NCBI GenBank assembly: GCA_008081395.1 | Contig: VMCJ01000069.1 | Coordinates: forward strand, 1-36,087 | Direction of reading: 5' to 3' | Origin: Rhodospirillales bacterium | GTDB lineage: Bacteria; Pseudomonadota; Alphaproteobacteria; Bin95 | DNA: 36,087 bases | Shown here: positions 24,364 to 33,091 of the stretch, one piece after another | Layout: every line of letters begins with the position of its first letter | Position numbering within the stretch: the first letter of the stretch is position 1 | Translations under genes and position numbers: made by a program | Notes under the pieces: generated by a model | Told to the model about the DNA's origin: nothing | What the model saw: only the letters and a program-made list of their open reading frames with translations | The model's database searches: none

Positions 24364-25806
24364 ATGAAATTTGATGATTTCGGACTCAGTGATCCGATCC
24401 TTAAGGCTTTAACCGAGGCCGGTTACGAAACACCTACCCCTATTCAGGCAGAAGCCATTCCTGTCGCTCTTATGGGGCGTGATATACTTGGTTGTGCTCA
24501 AACTGGCACTGGAAAAACGGCTTCTTTTACTCTTCCAATGATAGAAGCTCTGCACAATGGGAGAGCGAAGGCGCGAATGCCGCGAGCTCTTATCCTAGAG
24601 CCCACACGGGAGTTAGCGGCTCAGGTGGCTGAAAATTTTGAGAAGTATGGAACTCACCTAAAACTCAGTCACGCACTTTTAATCGGCGGCGAATTCATGG
24701 CCGAGCAAATGAAAACCTTAGAGCGTGGTGTCGACGTTCTAATTGCGACGCCTGGCCGATTGATGGATATGTTTGAGCGCGGCAAAATCATGATGAGTGA
24801 CGTAAAGATTTTTGTCATAGATGAAGCTGACCGAATGCTCGATATGGGGTTCATTCCAGATGTTGAGCGAATAGCAGGACTTTTGCCTCGTTTACGTCAG
24901 ACTATGCTGTTTTCTGCCACAATGCCGCCAGAGATTAAAAGGCTTGCGGATCAGTTTTTGATGAATCCAAAGTCAATTACTGTAGCTCCTCCTGCGTCTC
25001 CTGCTGAAACTGTAGATCAGAAAAAAGTGCGCTGTGGCCCCAGGGATAAAAGACGAATTCTTCGCGATATAATTCGTGGAGAAGATATTCAGAATGCAAT
25101 AATATTTTGCAACCGAAAGCGTGATGTAGATATTCTCGTCCGTTCACTGAAACAACATAAGTTTAGTGTTGCAGCCCTTCATGGAGACATGGCTCAGTTC
25201 AAAAGGATGGAAACTCTTGATGAATTCAAGAAAGGGCAGGTAGATATTCTTGTTGCCAGTGATGTAGCAGCCAGAGGACTGGACATTGTTACTGTTTCTC
25301 ATGTTTTCAATTTTGATGTGCCCAATCATCCTGACGACTACGTCCACCGTATAGGCCGCACGGGGCGGGCAGGTCGTTCAGGAAAATCCTTCACCTTAGT
25401 AACAGAGGAAGACGACAAGTCGGTTGCCGCCATTGAACGATTGATGGCAAAGGAAATCCCCGAGCTGAAAATCAAGTCGACGGAAGTGCCAGATAAAGAG
25501 GCCTCCTCTGAGACTTCTTCGCGATCACACAAAAGTCGCCGTAACGACCAAACCGTCAGGTCTGATAAAAACCAAGCTTCTTCTCAGCGACAAAATCATG
25601 AGACAAAGCGAGATTTTACATCTGAACCGAGGGTAAATAACCGCTCAGATTCCAACAGACGAAGACGTCGCGACTTCGGTGACGATGGAAATCGCCGCAC
25701 CCCTTGGGTCGAGCATCCAGCTGATATACCTGGTCCGCAATCTTTTGGAAAAGATAACACTCCTGCATTTCTTTTGAGGCCAGGTCGACGAGTTGTTGCC
25801 AAGTGA
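24364..25806 (+). CDS. rhlE: DEAD-box RNA helicase, RhlE-like
   Basis: This 480-residue ATP-dependent RNA helicase has the full DEAD-box motif set. A Q motif (GYETPTPIQAEAIP, about 20-33) is followed by AQTGTGKT at 45-52, PTRELAAQV, ATPGRLMD and DEADRMLDMGF near 153. SAT, GDMAQFKRM, ASDVAARGLDIVTVSHVFNFDVP and HRIGRTGRAG follow in the second domain. The C-terminal hundred residues are charged and Arg/Lys-rich without a clear fold. Similarity is to the RhlE branch that acts in ribosome assembly and RNA decay. The ATG gives the expected MKFDDFGLSDPILKAL start, but no Shine-Dalgarno sequence is visible upstream (TTAAACCCGC). It ends convergent with the HNH gene. Confidence 0.93.
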   Translation: MKFDDFGLSDPILKALTEAGYETPTPIQAEAIPVALMGRDILGCAQTGTGKTASFTLPMIEALHNGRAKARMPRALILEPTRELAAQVAENFEKYGTHLKLSHALLIGGEFMAEQMKTLERGVDVLIATPGRLMDMFERGKIMMSDVKIFVIDEADRMLDMGFIPDVERIAGLLPRLRQTMLFSATMPPEIKRLADQFLMNPKSITVAPPASPAETVDQKKVRCGPRDKRRILRDIIRGEDIQNAIIFCNRKRDVDILVRSLKQHKFSVAALHGDMAQFKRMETLDEFKKGQVDILVASDVAARGLDIVTVSHVFNFDVPNHPDDYVHRIGRTGRAGRSGKSFTLVTEEDDKSVAAIERLMAKEIPELKIKSTEVPDKEASSETSSRSHKSRRNDQTVRSDKNQASSQRQNHETKRDFTSEPRVNNRSDSNRRRRRDFGDDGNRRTPWVEHPADIPGPQSFGKDNTPAFLLRPGRRVVAK

Positions 25807-25820
25807 CGGTCTAAGACCTG

Positions 25821-26390
25821 TCAACCCTCTTCAAGTTCGCTATCCCAGTATAAAAAATCTCCCCAACTTTCATGGAGGTAGTTGGGAGGGAAGCTACGCC
25901 CTCTTTCTTGCAATTCGAAAACAGACGGCTCTCGAGGTGTCCAAAGCAAAGGCATGCGGGCTCGGTCAGGTGTTAGATTGGCTTTTGCCACATTGCAACG
26001 GGAGCAGGCCGCAACAACATTTTCCCACGAGGTTACGCCACCTTTCGATCTAGGTATCACATGATCAAATGTAAGATCTGAAGGAGCGAATTTGCTGCCA
26101 CAATAAACACAATGAAAGCGATCTCTGAGAAAAACGTTAAATCGTGTGAAGGCAGGCCGTTTTGCTGGAGCAATATATTCTTTCAAAGATATAACACTGG
26201 GCGCTTGCATCTCAAAATTAGGAGAACGAACGGTAACATCTTCATACTCGGCCAGGACGTTGACACGATCTAAAAACACGGCCTTGATGGCGTCACGCCA
26301 GGACCACAATGATAATGGGAAATAGCTTAGAGGCCGAAAGTCGGCGTTCAGCACTAGAGCGGAGCGTTCGTCTAGCATCGTAGCGTTCAT
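25821..26390 (-). CDS. HNH endonuclease family protein
   Basis: The 189-residue product has an HNH domain at about 90-140. Zinc-binding cysteines C94 and C97 (FHCVYCG) pair with C129 and C132 (ACSRCN), around the core D109-H110 in LTFDHVIPRSKGG and N124 in WENVV. The N-terminal VLNADFRPLSYFPLSLWSWRDAIKAVF segment is typical of the compact chromosomal HNH protein widespread in alphaproteobacteria. Its biological role is not established; it is not linked to phage or restriction genes here. It is divergent from the Atm1-like gene and convergent with the helicase gene. Confidence 0.88.
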   Translation of the reverse strand: MNATMLDERSALVLNADFRPLSYFPLSLWSWRDAIKAVFLDRVNVLAEYEDVTVRSPNFEMQAPSVISLKEYIAPAKRPAFTRFNVFLRDRFHCVYCGSKFAPSDLTFDHVIPRSKGGVTSWENVVAACSRCNVAKANLTPDRARMPLLWTPREPSVFELQERGRSFPPNYLHESWGDFLYWDSELEEG

Positions 26391-26468
26391 TTAATCACTC
26401 GACTTATTCTCCACGGATTGCATTTCCGTATCACAATATATTGTTACATATCGGAGCATCATTACAAG

Positions 26469-28295
26469 ATGAAGACAATGTCTAGGGGTGTGGAGGAAAA
26501 CCGGAAGGCGCGGGTTGGTGTTTTGAAGATGCTTTGGCCTTACATTTGGCCGAAGGATCGCCCAGTCTTTAAGTTGCGAATTTTATTAGCCGCCATCTGC
26601 CTAGTTCTGGCAAAGGTTTGTAATGTATACGCACCTCTTTTTTATAAAGATGCTATCGACAGTTTGGGTGTTGCTGAGAACCTAAGTGCAGCCCTTTTGG
26701 TGGGAGTTATTGTTGCTTATGGGCTGGCTCGCATTGGTGCGACGCTCTTTGGCGAGATTCGCGAAGCGTTATTCGCAGCCGTTGCGCAAAATGTAGTTCG
26801 ACAGGTTGGTTGCCGAGTATTTGAGCACTTGCATGCTCTTTCCCTACGTTTTCATTTGGAACGTCGCACAGGCGGTTTATCCCGCGCCATAGAACGGGGC
26901 GTTAAAGCAATAGAAACTCTTTTACGTTTTGCAGTTTTCAATATTTTTCCAACGATATTTGAAATTATTGTTGTTTTAATCATCTTGTGGGTGCTGTTGG
27001 ATTGGCGGTTTGCTGCGGTGACGTTGGTAACCATCGTAATCTACGTGCTCTATACAAAGGAGGTAACTACCTGGCGTCTGGGTATTCGCCGTCAGATGAA
27101 TGAGGAAGATAGCCGAGCGCACTCTAAAGCGATTGACAGCCTTCTTAACTATGAAACGGTTAAGTATTTCAATGCAGAGGCACACGAAAGCAAGCGCTTC
27201 GATCAGGCCTTAGCTGCTTATGAAAAGGCAGCCATTAAGAGCACCATCTCCCTTTCAACTTTGAATGTTGGACAGGCAGCCATTATTTCTGTTGGGCTCG
27301 TTGCCGTAATGGTTATGGCGGGCTTGGGTGTAAAAAATGGCAATATGACCATCGGTGAATTTGTTATGGTCAATGCATATTTAATCCAACTGTATCAACC
27401 ATTGAATATGTTTGGATTTGTTTATCGCGAGATTATGCAAAGCCTCATTGATATGGAAAAGATGTTCTCGCTCTTGGATGTGCCGCAAGAGGTTCAGGAT
27501 AGTCCAACAGCAAAGCCGCTCAGTGTTTCCGCAGGAGAGGTGCGATTTGATAACGTCGTTTTTGGATATGACGAACGGCGCCCAATTATTAAAGGGATTT
27601 CTTTCACTGTTAGGGCTGGAAAAACTGTAGCTATAGTTGGCCCGTCTGGCTCTGGAAAATCGACATTAGGGAGATTGCTATACCGATTTTACGATGTTGG
27701 GAGTGGGTCAATCTCAATTGATAATCAAGATATTCGCGACGTTTCCCAAGACAGCTTGCGCGATTGTATCGGTATAGTACCGCAGGATACGGTACTGTTT
27801 AATGATAGCCTGATTTATAACGTTCTCTATGGTCGACAGAATGCATCTGAAAAAGAGGCGAAGGAAGCGGCGCGACTTGCGCAGATTGCAGACTTTATCG
27901 AAAATCTGCCCGACGGGTGGGCTACGGAAGTTGGTGAGCGCGGCTTGAAGCTTTCGGGTGGCGAAAAGCAGCGTGTTGCCATCGCTAGAACTATTCTTAA
28001 AGACCCACCTATTCTTCTATTAGACGAAGCGACATCAGCGCTTGATACAGCTACTGAACGTGCAATCCAATCCAACCTGGATGAGCTGGCGCGAGGCCGA
28101 ACAGCAATTGTGATTGCTCACAGATTATCAACCGTAGTGAATGCAGACGAAATTTTAGTGTTCAGGGATGGGATAATTTCGGAGCGGGGACAACATCACA
28201 AACTGTTAGAGCAGCAGGGCATCTATGCGGAGATGTGGGCTCGTCAACAGGAGGATAAAACAAAGCTTGAACATACAATGACGGCGCAGGATTAA
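26469..28295 (+). CDS. ABC exporter of the Atm1/HMT family
   Basis: This 608-residue half-transporter is a fusion of a six-helix membrane domain (about residues 30-330) with an ATPase domain. It has Walker A GPSGSGKST (391-399), the signature LSGGEKQR (from 495), Walker B LLLDEATSALD, and the H-loop IVIAHRLST. The membrane-domain segments LHALSLRFHLERRTGGLSRAIERGVKAIETLLRF and YFNAEAHESKRFD are diagnostic of the Atm1/ABCB7 group. Relatives export glutathione-linked compounds and support Fe-S cluster or metal handling. It probably works as a homodimer in the inner membrane. The ATG at 26469 is preferred over a TTG at 26418 because GGAG lies 12 bases upstream. Its stop overlaps the convergent DUF4864 gene by 4 bases. 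Confidence 0.92.
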   Translation: MKTMSRGVEENRKARVGVLKMLWPYIWPKDRPVFKLRILLAAICLVLAKVCNVYAPLFYKDAIDSLGVAENLSAALLVGVIVAYGLARIGATLFGEIREALFAAVAQNVVRQVGCRVFEHLHALSLRFHLERRTGGLSRAIERGVKAIETLLRFAVFNIFPTIFEIIVVLIILWVLLDWRFAAVTLVTIVIYVLYTKEVTTWRLGIRRQMNEEDSRAHSKAIDSLLNYETVKYFNAEAHESKRFDQALAAYEKAAIKSTISLSTLNVGQAAIISVGLVAVMVMAGLGVKNGNMTIGEFVMVNAYLIQLYQPLNMFGFVYREIMQSLIDMEKMFSLLDVPQEVQDSPTAKPLSVSAGEVRFDNVVFGYDERRPIIKGISFTVRAGKTVAIVGPSGSGKSTLGRLLYRFYDVGSGSISIDNQDIRDVSQDSLRDCIGIVPQDTVLFNDSLIYNVLYGRQNASEKEAKEAARLAQIADFIENLPDGWATEVGERGLKLSGGEKQRVAIARTILKDPPILLLDEATSALDTATERAIQSNLDELARGRTAIVIAHRLSTVVNADEILVFRDGIISERGQHHKLLEQQGIYAEMWARQQEDKTKLEHTMTAQD

Positions 28296-28705
28296 AGGGC
28301 CTGCCCTTGCATTGGTTGCATATAGCAACCGTCTATTCTCCATTCTCCATCGGCTTGCTGAACCATTGGGTAAATGGCTAGGAACACTTTTCCATCGTTT
28401 GTTACAACTCGCGCGCGTGCCACCCCTTTTCTTCCTGAGGTTTCAACATCGCGAACCTCAAACTTCTGAGGGTTAATCAGAGCGGGATAACTAGCCTTAA
28501 CCATGTTTATGAAAAAGTCCGCTGATACAAAACGAGCTTGAATGCTCGGTGTGGCATAGTTAAATGCGGCACTTGCATTGTCATCCGAAAGAGCCCGTAC
28601 CTGGTTTGAAATTACATTTCGTATTTCAGATTTATCGTCTGCCATCGACGGAAAACAGAAGGCAATTAGAGCTATAACAAGAGCTTTGTGTATCCAAGCC
28701 GACAT
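28292..28705 (-). CDS. DUF4864 secreted protein
   Basis: The 137-residue product has a signal peptide (cleavage about A22) then a compact domain with SEIRNVISNQVRALSDDNASAAFNYATPSIQARF, KASYPALINPQKFEV and DGEWRIDGCYMQ. These match DUF4864, an NTF2-like group of uncharacterised exported proteins. Its function is not known. GAGTGAGAAG just upstream of the ATG is a good ribosome-binding site. It is convergent with the Atm1-like gene, overlapping it by 4 bases. Confidence 0.8.
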   Translation of the reverse strand: MSAWIHKALVIALIAFCFPSMADDKSEIRNVISNQVRALSDDNASAAFNYATPSIQARFVSADFFINMVKASYPALINPQKFEVRDVETSGRKGVARARVVTNDGKVFLAIYPMVQQADGEWRIDGCYMQPMQGQAL

Positions 28706-28963
28706 CTTCTCACTCTTTAAAAGGTTTTAAATAGTTTACGTGTGTGGCGGTTCTATGGATCAAATTCAGAATTTTTTGGGTTCTGCGGGGAAATATAGTT
28801 TTTGCAGTTGCATGATAATTTAGAGATATTTTAAGCAGAAGTTTGCATGAGCTGACCAGACTAATACGATAAGGCGTAACAAATTTTAAGTTTATTGAAA
28901 GCATAGACAACGTTTGAAAATGTCTATTTTGATGGAGCAGAATGAATTGCTCTGAATGCCTTA

Positions 28964-29278
28964 ATGGCCAAAGGAGTTAACCAAATTAGGCGCTTATTTA
29001 CTTTGGGTTGTATTTTATTAGCGGCTTTTACACTTGCAGCTGATATTTATGAATGGTGGGCTACAGGTCAATGGAACCTAATTCTTTTTGGGGATATAGC
29101 GTTCAGATTGTTTCCAGAAACTTTGAATATTTTTCAGGCCATAATTCAACGTTATGTTTGGGCATATCTCTGGGATCCCATTGCACAGACCTTACTTCTT
29201 TTGCCTGTATTTCCAGTCCTTGGCACAATCGGGTTAGGAATTTTGACCTGGGATCTTTCTAAACGAAGATTTCGGTAA
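28964..29278 (+). CDS. Hypothetical small membrane protein
   Basis: I do not recognise this 104-residue protein. It has a hydrophobic segment at about residues 11-27 and a second at about 74-96, with an aromatic-rich loop between them (WWATGQWNLILFGDIAFRLF) and a basic C-terminal tail (DLSKRRFR). This fits a two-helix inner-membrane protein with the termini on one side. There is no clear ribosome-binding site in front of the ATG; the preceding 258-base spacer contains no recognisable gene. It is convergent with hemW. Compositional bias supports coding, but the call rests on the membrane pattern only. Confidence 0.55.
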   Translation: MAKGVNQIRRLFTLGCILLAAFTLAADIYEWWATGQWNLILFGDIAFRLFPETLNIFQAIIQRYVWAYLWDPIAQTLLLLPVFPVLGTIGLGILTWDLSKRRFR

Positions 29279-29344
29279 GGCGACCCTAGCAATTCCAAAA
29301 TGGGGGTTACGCAGCTTTTTAGATTTGGAATCGATTTAGCGAAT

Positions 29345-30499
29345 TTAGCTCATCAGACGCGATAGTACTGCGTTAAGTCTTTGTCGACCATCTGCCGTTG
29401 CGCACAAATGGGAGTCATTCAATTCAAGAAACCCTCCGTCTATGAGGGTTTTTAATGCTGATTTGTCTGTCAACGCTTCAAGAGACAGTCCAGTTTGAAA
29501 AGAGAGCCTGTCTAGGTTGACGCCTTCTTTGAGCCTTAATCCCATCATGAGATTTTCTTGACCTATTTCCACTGCTGTCAGAGCAATTTTTTCAGCTACG
29601 CCATTTCCACTAGCCTCTACTCGTGAAATCCATGCTTCTGGGGTTTTTACTTGCCGAAATGCTGTTCTATGGCCGTTGACACCTAATCTCCCGTGTGCCC
29701 CAGGCCCCACGCCAACCCACGAACCACCGCGCCAATAAATTAAATTATGTCGAGCTTCTTGGCCGGGGTAAGCATGGTTTGAAATCTCGTAATTTAAGAG
29801 TCCTGCCGAAGATAAAATTGATTGGGTTGCCTCGAACAATTGTCCGGCAAAGTCATCTTCTGGTATTTGAAAAAGTCCACGTGCATGAGCGCCATGGAAG
29901 GCGGTTCCTGGTTCGATCGTTAGCTGATACGCAGAAAGATGGCTGCTTCCAAATGATAGAGCTTGGTAGAGTTCATTTTCCCAGGCTAGCTGAGATTGTT
30001 CTGGCAAAGCATAAATAAGATCAAGAGACCAACGATTGAAGGTTTCACTTGCTATCTTTATGGCTTTCAAGGCATCCGCTGCTGAATGCTGACGGCCCAA
30101 GAATTTTAATGCATCATCATTGAGAGATTGTACGCCAAGGGAAACTCGATTGACGCCTGACGCCGCATACCCCGCGAACCGTTCTGCTTCAACGGAACTG
30201 GGATTGGCTTCCATTGTGATTTCAATGTCGTTACTGAAACCCCATTCCCGTCGAGCTGCATCAATCACCGAAGCAATAACCACAGGTTCCATTAGCGATG
30301 GGGTGCCGCCACCAAAGAAAATAGTTTCAAGCGGACGGCCATCAGTGTTAGCCGCAAAGTAAGCGATTTCCTCTGTTAAGGCTTTTGCCCACCGGGACTG
30401 ATCAATTTCTGCTCGGACGTGACTGTTGAAGTCACAGTAAGGGCATTTAGATTGGCAGAACGGCCAGTGAACGTACAGGCCAAAGCTACCTTCATGCAT
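29345..30499 (-). CDS. hemW: Radical SAM haem chaperone HemW-like protein
   Basis: The 384-residue product has the radical SAM cluster motif C-x3-C-x2-C at C15, C19 and C22 in FCQSKCPYCDFN. FFGGGTPSLM binds SAM, and SLGVQSLNDDALKFLGR and WSLDLIYALPEQS are HemN/HemW family motifs. The shorter chain, without the longer HemN N-terminal region, and the rph-rdgB partners favour HemW over coproporphyrinogen dehydrogenase. HemW delivers haem to respiratory enzymes. The gene starts 9 bases after the rdgB stop, forming the rph-rdgB-hemW unit typical of alphaproteobacteria. Confidence 0.9.
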   Translation of the reverse strand: MHEGSFGLYVHWPFCQSKCPYCDFNSHVRAEIDQSRWAKALTEEIAYFAANTDGRPLETIFFGGGTPSLMEPVVIASVIDAARREWGFSNDIEITMEANPSSVEAERFAGYAASGVNRVSLGVQSLNDDALKFLGRQHSAADALKAIKIASETFNRWSLDLIYALPEQSQLAWENELYQALSFGSSHLSAYQLTIEPGTAFHGAHARGLFQIPEDDFAGQLFEATQSILSSAGLLNYEISNHAYPGQEARHNLIYWRGGSWVGVGPGAHGRLGVNGHRTAFRQVKTPEAWISRVEASGNGVAEKIALTAVEIGQENLMMGLRLKEGVNLDRLSFQTGLSLEALTDKSALKTLIDGGFLELNDSHLCATADGRQRLNAVLSRLMS

Positions 30500-30508
30500 T
30501 AGAACTAC

Positions 30509-31123
30509 TCAGCGCCGAAGACAGGAATCAACAAAAAGTCTGAATGCATGGGCTCGGTGGCTCATGCTGTGCTTAATGTGTGGTTCCATTTCACCAAAAG
30601 TAATTGCGTGCCCATTTGGCTGAAACATTGGGTCATACCCAAAGCCTTTGTTTCCACGGGGCGGCCAAGCTATGTCGCCCCATACCTCACCACGAAAGGT
30701 GAGAGATTTTCCGGTTGGCCATGCAATAGACAGGCAACATACAAACCAAGCAGTTCGATCTTCTTGTGTGCCCAATTGATCGTTTATGCGGGACATCGCT
30801 ACACTAAAATTCTTATCTGTTCCTGCCCATCTTGCGGAATAGATGCCAGGAGCTCCTTCCAATCCGGCAACACAAAAACCAGAGTCATCAGCCAGCGCTG
30901 GTAAGTTTGTAAATTGAGCAGACGCATGGGCCTTAAGCCTAGCATTGGCCTCAAATGTATCACCAGTTTCTTCTGGCTCAGGTGCCCCAAGGTCACCTGC
31001 TGAAAGAATTTCTAAACCAAAAGGTTCTAGTAATTCTTGTATCTCGCGGACCTTCCCTGAATTATGAGATGCAACGACTAATTTATCGCCAGGCGAGAAA
31101 CTCGTTTCTGTTGTCAAATTCAT
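30509..31123 (-). CDS. rdgB: Non-canonical purine NTP pyrophosphatase
   Basis: RdgB/HAM1 hydrolyses ITP, dITP and XTP to monophosphates, keeping deaminated bases out of DNA and RNA. The 204-residue product has the nucleotide-binding [12 protein letters not shown], the [12 protein letters not shown] segment, catalytic [21 protein letters not shown], and the C-terminal SHRAHAF motif. The ATG at 31123 overlaps the rph stop as ATGA (31120-31123), so it is preferred over an in-frame upstream Met. It is coupled to rph and followed by hemW after 9 bases. Confidence 0.95.
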   Translation of the reverse strand: MNLTTETSFSPGDKLVVASHNSGKVREIQELLEPFGLEILSAGDLGAPEPEETGDTFEANARLKAHASAQFTNLPALADDSGFCVAGLEGAPGIYSARWAGTDKNFSVAMSRINDQLGTQEDRTAWFVCCLSIAWPTGKSLTFRGEVWGDIAWPPRGNKGFGYDPMFQPNGHAITFGEMEPHIKHSMSHRAHAFRLFVDSCLRR

Positions 31124-31845
31124 TCGCTCATCGCTATTGCTTCGGCTTGAGCCTTGCATAAATCGGCAATGCCGTCTGTGGCAAGGTCTAGGAGTTCGTT
31201 AAATTGTAGGCGTGAAAAAGGAGCGCCTTCTGCTGTTCCTTGGACCTCAATTAACATCCCTTCTTTCGTCATCACGAAGTTTGCATCGGCTTCTGCAGAG
31301 GAGTCTTCTTCATAATCTAGATCAATAATGGTTTCACCTTGATAAATACCGCAAGAGATTGCCGCTACTTGGCCAACAATTGGGCTTCGCGTAATCGCAC
31401 CTATCTTTTCAAGGCCTCGACAGGCTAATGCAAGAGCTACATAGCCTCCCGTAATTGCAGCAGTTCGGGTTCCCCCATCCGCCTGAATGACGTCGCAATC
31501 GACCTTAATTTGTACTTCTCCTAGTGTCTTTAAATCTATTATTGCCCGAAGCGAGCGACCAATCAGGCGCTGGATTTCTTGAGTCCGGCCAGACTGTTTT
31601 CCTCGGGCAGCTTCTCGGTCTCCGCGTGTGTGTGTGGCGCGAGGTAACATTCCGTATTCCGCAGTCACCCAGCCGCGCCCAGAATTTCTCATCCAACCTG
31701 GAACGCGATTTTCAACCGACGCAGTGCAAAGCACGTGGGTATCACCAAACTTCGCCATGCAAGCGCCCTCGGCATGCTTGCTCCATCCTTTTGTTTCAAG
31801 TGATATTGATCGGAGTTGATTTCGGTTCCGCCCAGAAGGTCGCAT
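31120..31845 (-). CDS. rph: Ribonuclease PH
   Basis: RNase PH is a phosphate-dependent 3'-to-5' exoribonuclease that trims the 3' ends of tRNA precursors. The 241-residue product begins [17 protein letters not shown]. It carries the phosphate-binding [36 protein letters not shown] segment, the core [20 protein letters not shown], and the C-terminal [13 protein letters not shown]-like metal site (here [14 protein letters not shown]). Length is normal. AAGGAAG upstream of the ATG supports the start. It is the first gene of rph-rdgB-hemW, divergent from sdhAF4. Confidence 0.96.
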   Translation of the reverse strand: MRPSGRNRNQLRSISLETKGWSKHAEGACMAKFGDTHVLCTASVENRVPGWMRNSGRGWVTAEYGMLPRATHTRGDREAARGKQSGRTQEIQRLIGRSLRAIIDLKTLGEVQIKVDCDVIQADGGTRTAAITGGYVALALACRGLEKIGAITRSPIVGQVAAISCGIYQGETIIDLDYEEDSSAEADANFVMTKEGMLIEVQGTAEGAPFSRLQFNELLDLATDGIADLCKAQAEAIAMSE

Positions 31846-31981
31846 TGACTAGATTCTTCCTTGAAATAATGTTGAGGGTTCTAACTATCTGATAAGAATG
31901 GGTACCCTTTTGTGGGGTTTTTTACCAGGAAATTTCATCCGAACGCGCTTTGTGCGCTGAATTGATGGTGGTTAAAGGCTT

Positions 31982-32152
31982 ATGACCGAAAAAAATATGA
32001 AAAAACAATCTGATCCCGTTGGATCAGTTGCAGACGATGAAAAAGTATTTACGGATGAGCAAGTGTCGGTAGAAGAGATTGGTGGTCCTAAGGGCCCCGA
32101 TCCAACGCGTTTTGGTGACTGGTCAGTGAAAGGTCGATGCATAGACTTCTGA
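31982..32152 (+). CDS. Succinate dehydrogenase assembly factor 4-like protein (DUF1674)
   Basis: This 56-residue protein ends in the diagnostic SdhAF4 signature GGPKGPDPTRFGDWSVKGRCIDF. SdhAF4 binds the flavinylated SdhA subunit of succinate dehydrogenase and protects it before complex assembly. The N-terminal half is acidic and low in complexity, as in the family. Its C-terminal motif is complete. A weak AAAGG lies just upstream of the ATG. It is divergent from rph. No sdh genes are in the window, which is usual since the gene is often unlinked. Confidence 0.88.
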   Translation: MTEKNMKKQSDPVGSVADDEKVFTDEQVSVEEIGGPKGPDPTRFGDWSVKGRCIDF

Positions 32153-32367
32153 TCTTCTCTCCTGCGTCTTATCCTTGATTTGCGGATTGTGCCTATTTAA
32201 TTAATTTGGCGCCCTATTATCTAAGTGCGTTTCCGAGTTCTGGACCGTGTAAATTTTCAATAATTGTTATATTGCTAGTTTGTAGGCTTTGAGCGGTTGA
32301 TCACTGGTCAAGTCTTTCGAGTGAGATACACTGCCCTTTGGCTATGGATTTAAAGGGGCTACGTGTG

Positions 32368-33078
32368 ATGCAATTCTCTGATTTTGAAGCTCTATCATTT
32401 GATTGTTATGGAACTTTGATAGATTGGGAGACAGGAATATGGAACGCCCTACAGCCTATCGTCGTTCGTTCTCAGCTGTCAGTAAAACGGGAAGAAGCTT
32501 TAGTCGCTTTTGCTGAATTAGAGTCAGCTGCTCAGGCTTCCAGACCAACACAATTCTACCCTCACTTGTTAACCAGCATTCTTCCCCACATAGCGGAACG
32601 ATTTGATGTTGTGGCGTCGGAAGAGGACGCGGCTGCGTTTGGGGCGTCAGTGGGGTTATGGCCAGCATTTCCAGATGCTGCGTCGGCTCTAAGACGTCTT
32701 GGCGAACGTTATAAATTGATAATTCTTTCGAATGTTGATGTTGCCAGTTTTTGCCAAAGTGCAAAACGCTTAGAGGCACCTTTTGATTACGTATTTACTG
32801 CGCAAGAAATCAGATCTTATAAACCAAATCCCGCAAATTTTGATTTTATGGAAAGTCGATTGGAAGAGGTGGGGATCACAAAAACCAAGACATTACACGT
32901 TGCCCAGTCCTTGTTTCATGACCATCAAGAGGCGACCAGACAAGGTTACGCAACTTGTTGGATTGACAGACGACAAGGTTCTGGTTGGGGGGCCACTAAA
33001 GAAATTGACAATATGCCTAAAACCGATTGGGCTTTTCCATCAATGTCTTCTTTTGCTGATGCAGTAGAAAACGAATAA
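32368..33078 (+). CDS. HAD-superfamily hydrolase, haloacid-dehalogenase type II-like
   Basis: The 236-residue product has HAD motif I with nucleophile D12 in LSFDCYGTLIDWETG. Motif II is LSNVD, motif III the conserved lysine in SYKPNPANFDF, and a motif-IV region is LHVAQSLFHDHQEATRQG. The pattern D-x-Y-G-T-L-I-D and the ending LFHDHxxA are typical of type II haloacid dehalogenase-like proteins, many of which are phosphatases rather than dehalogenases. The ATG at 32368 is preferred because AAGGGG lies 9 bases upstream, over an in-frame ATG at 32344. It precedes the aminopeptidase gene on the same strand by 13 bases, suggesting one transcript. Confidence 0.85.
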   Translation: MQFSDFEALSFDCYGTLIDWETGIWNALQPIVVRSQLSVKREEALVAFAELESAAQASRPTQFYPHLLTSILPHIAERFDVVASEEDAAAFGASVGLWPAFPDAASALRRLGERYKLIILSNVDVASFCQSAKRLEAPFDYVFTAQEIRSYKPNPANFDFMESRLEEVGITKTKTLHVAQSLFHDHQEATRQGYATCWIDRRQGSGWGATKEIDNMPKTDWAFPSMSSFADAVENE

Positions 33079-33091
33079 AGGATCTTTGAAC

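Noticed and set aside
29292-29331. Inverted repeat ATTCCAAA ... TTTGGAAT between the small membrane protein and hemW genes
   Set aside because: Arms are short, the spacer is 24 bases and no T-run follows on either strand; could be chance.
31900-31926. GGGTACCC and ACCC/GGGT near a T-run between rph and sdhAF4
   Set aside because: Lies between divergent genes where no terminator is needed, and the stem is only 4-5 bp.
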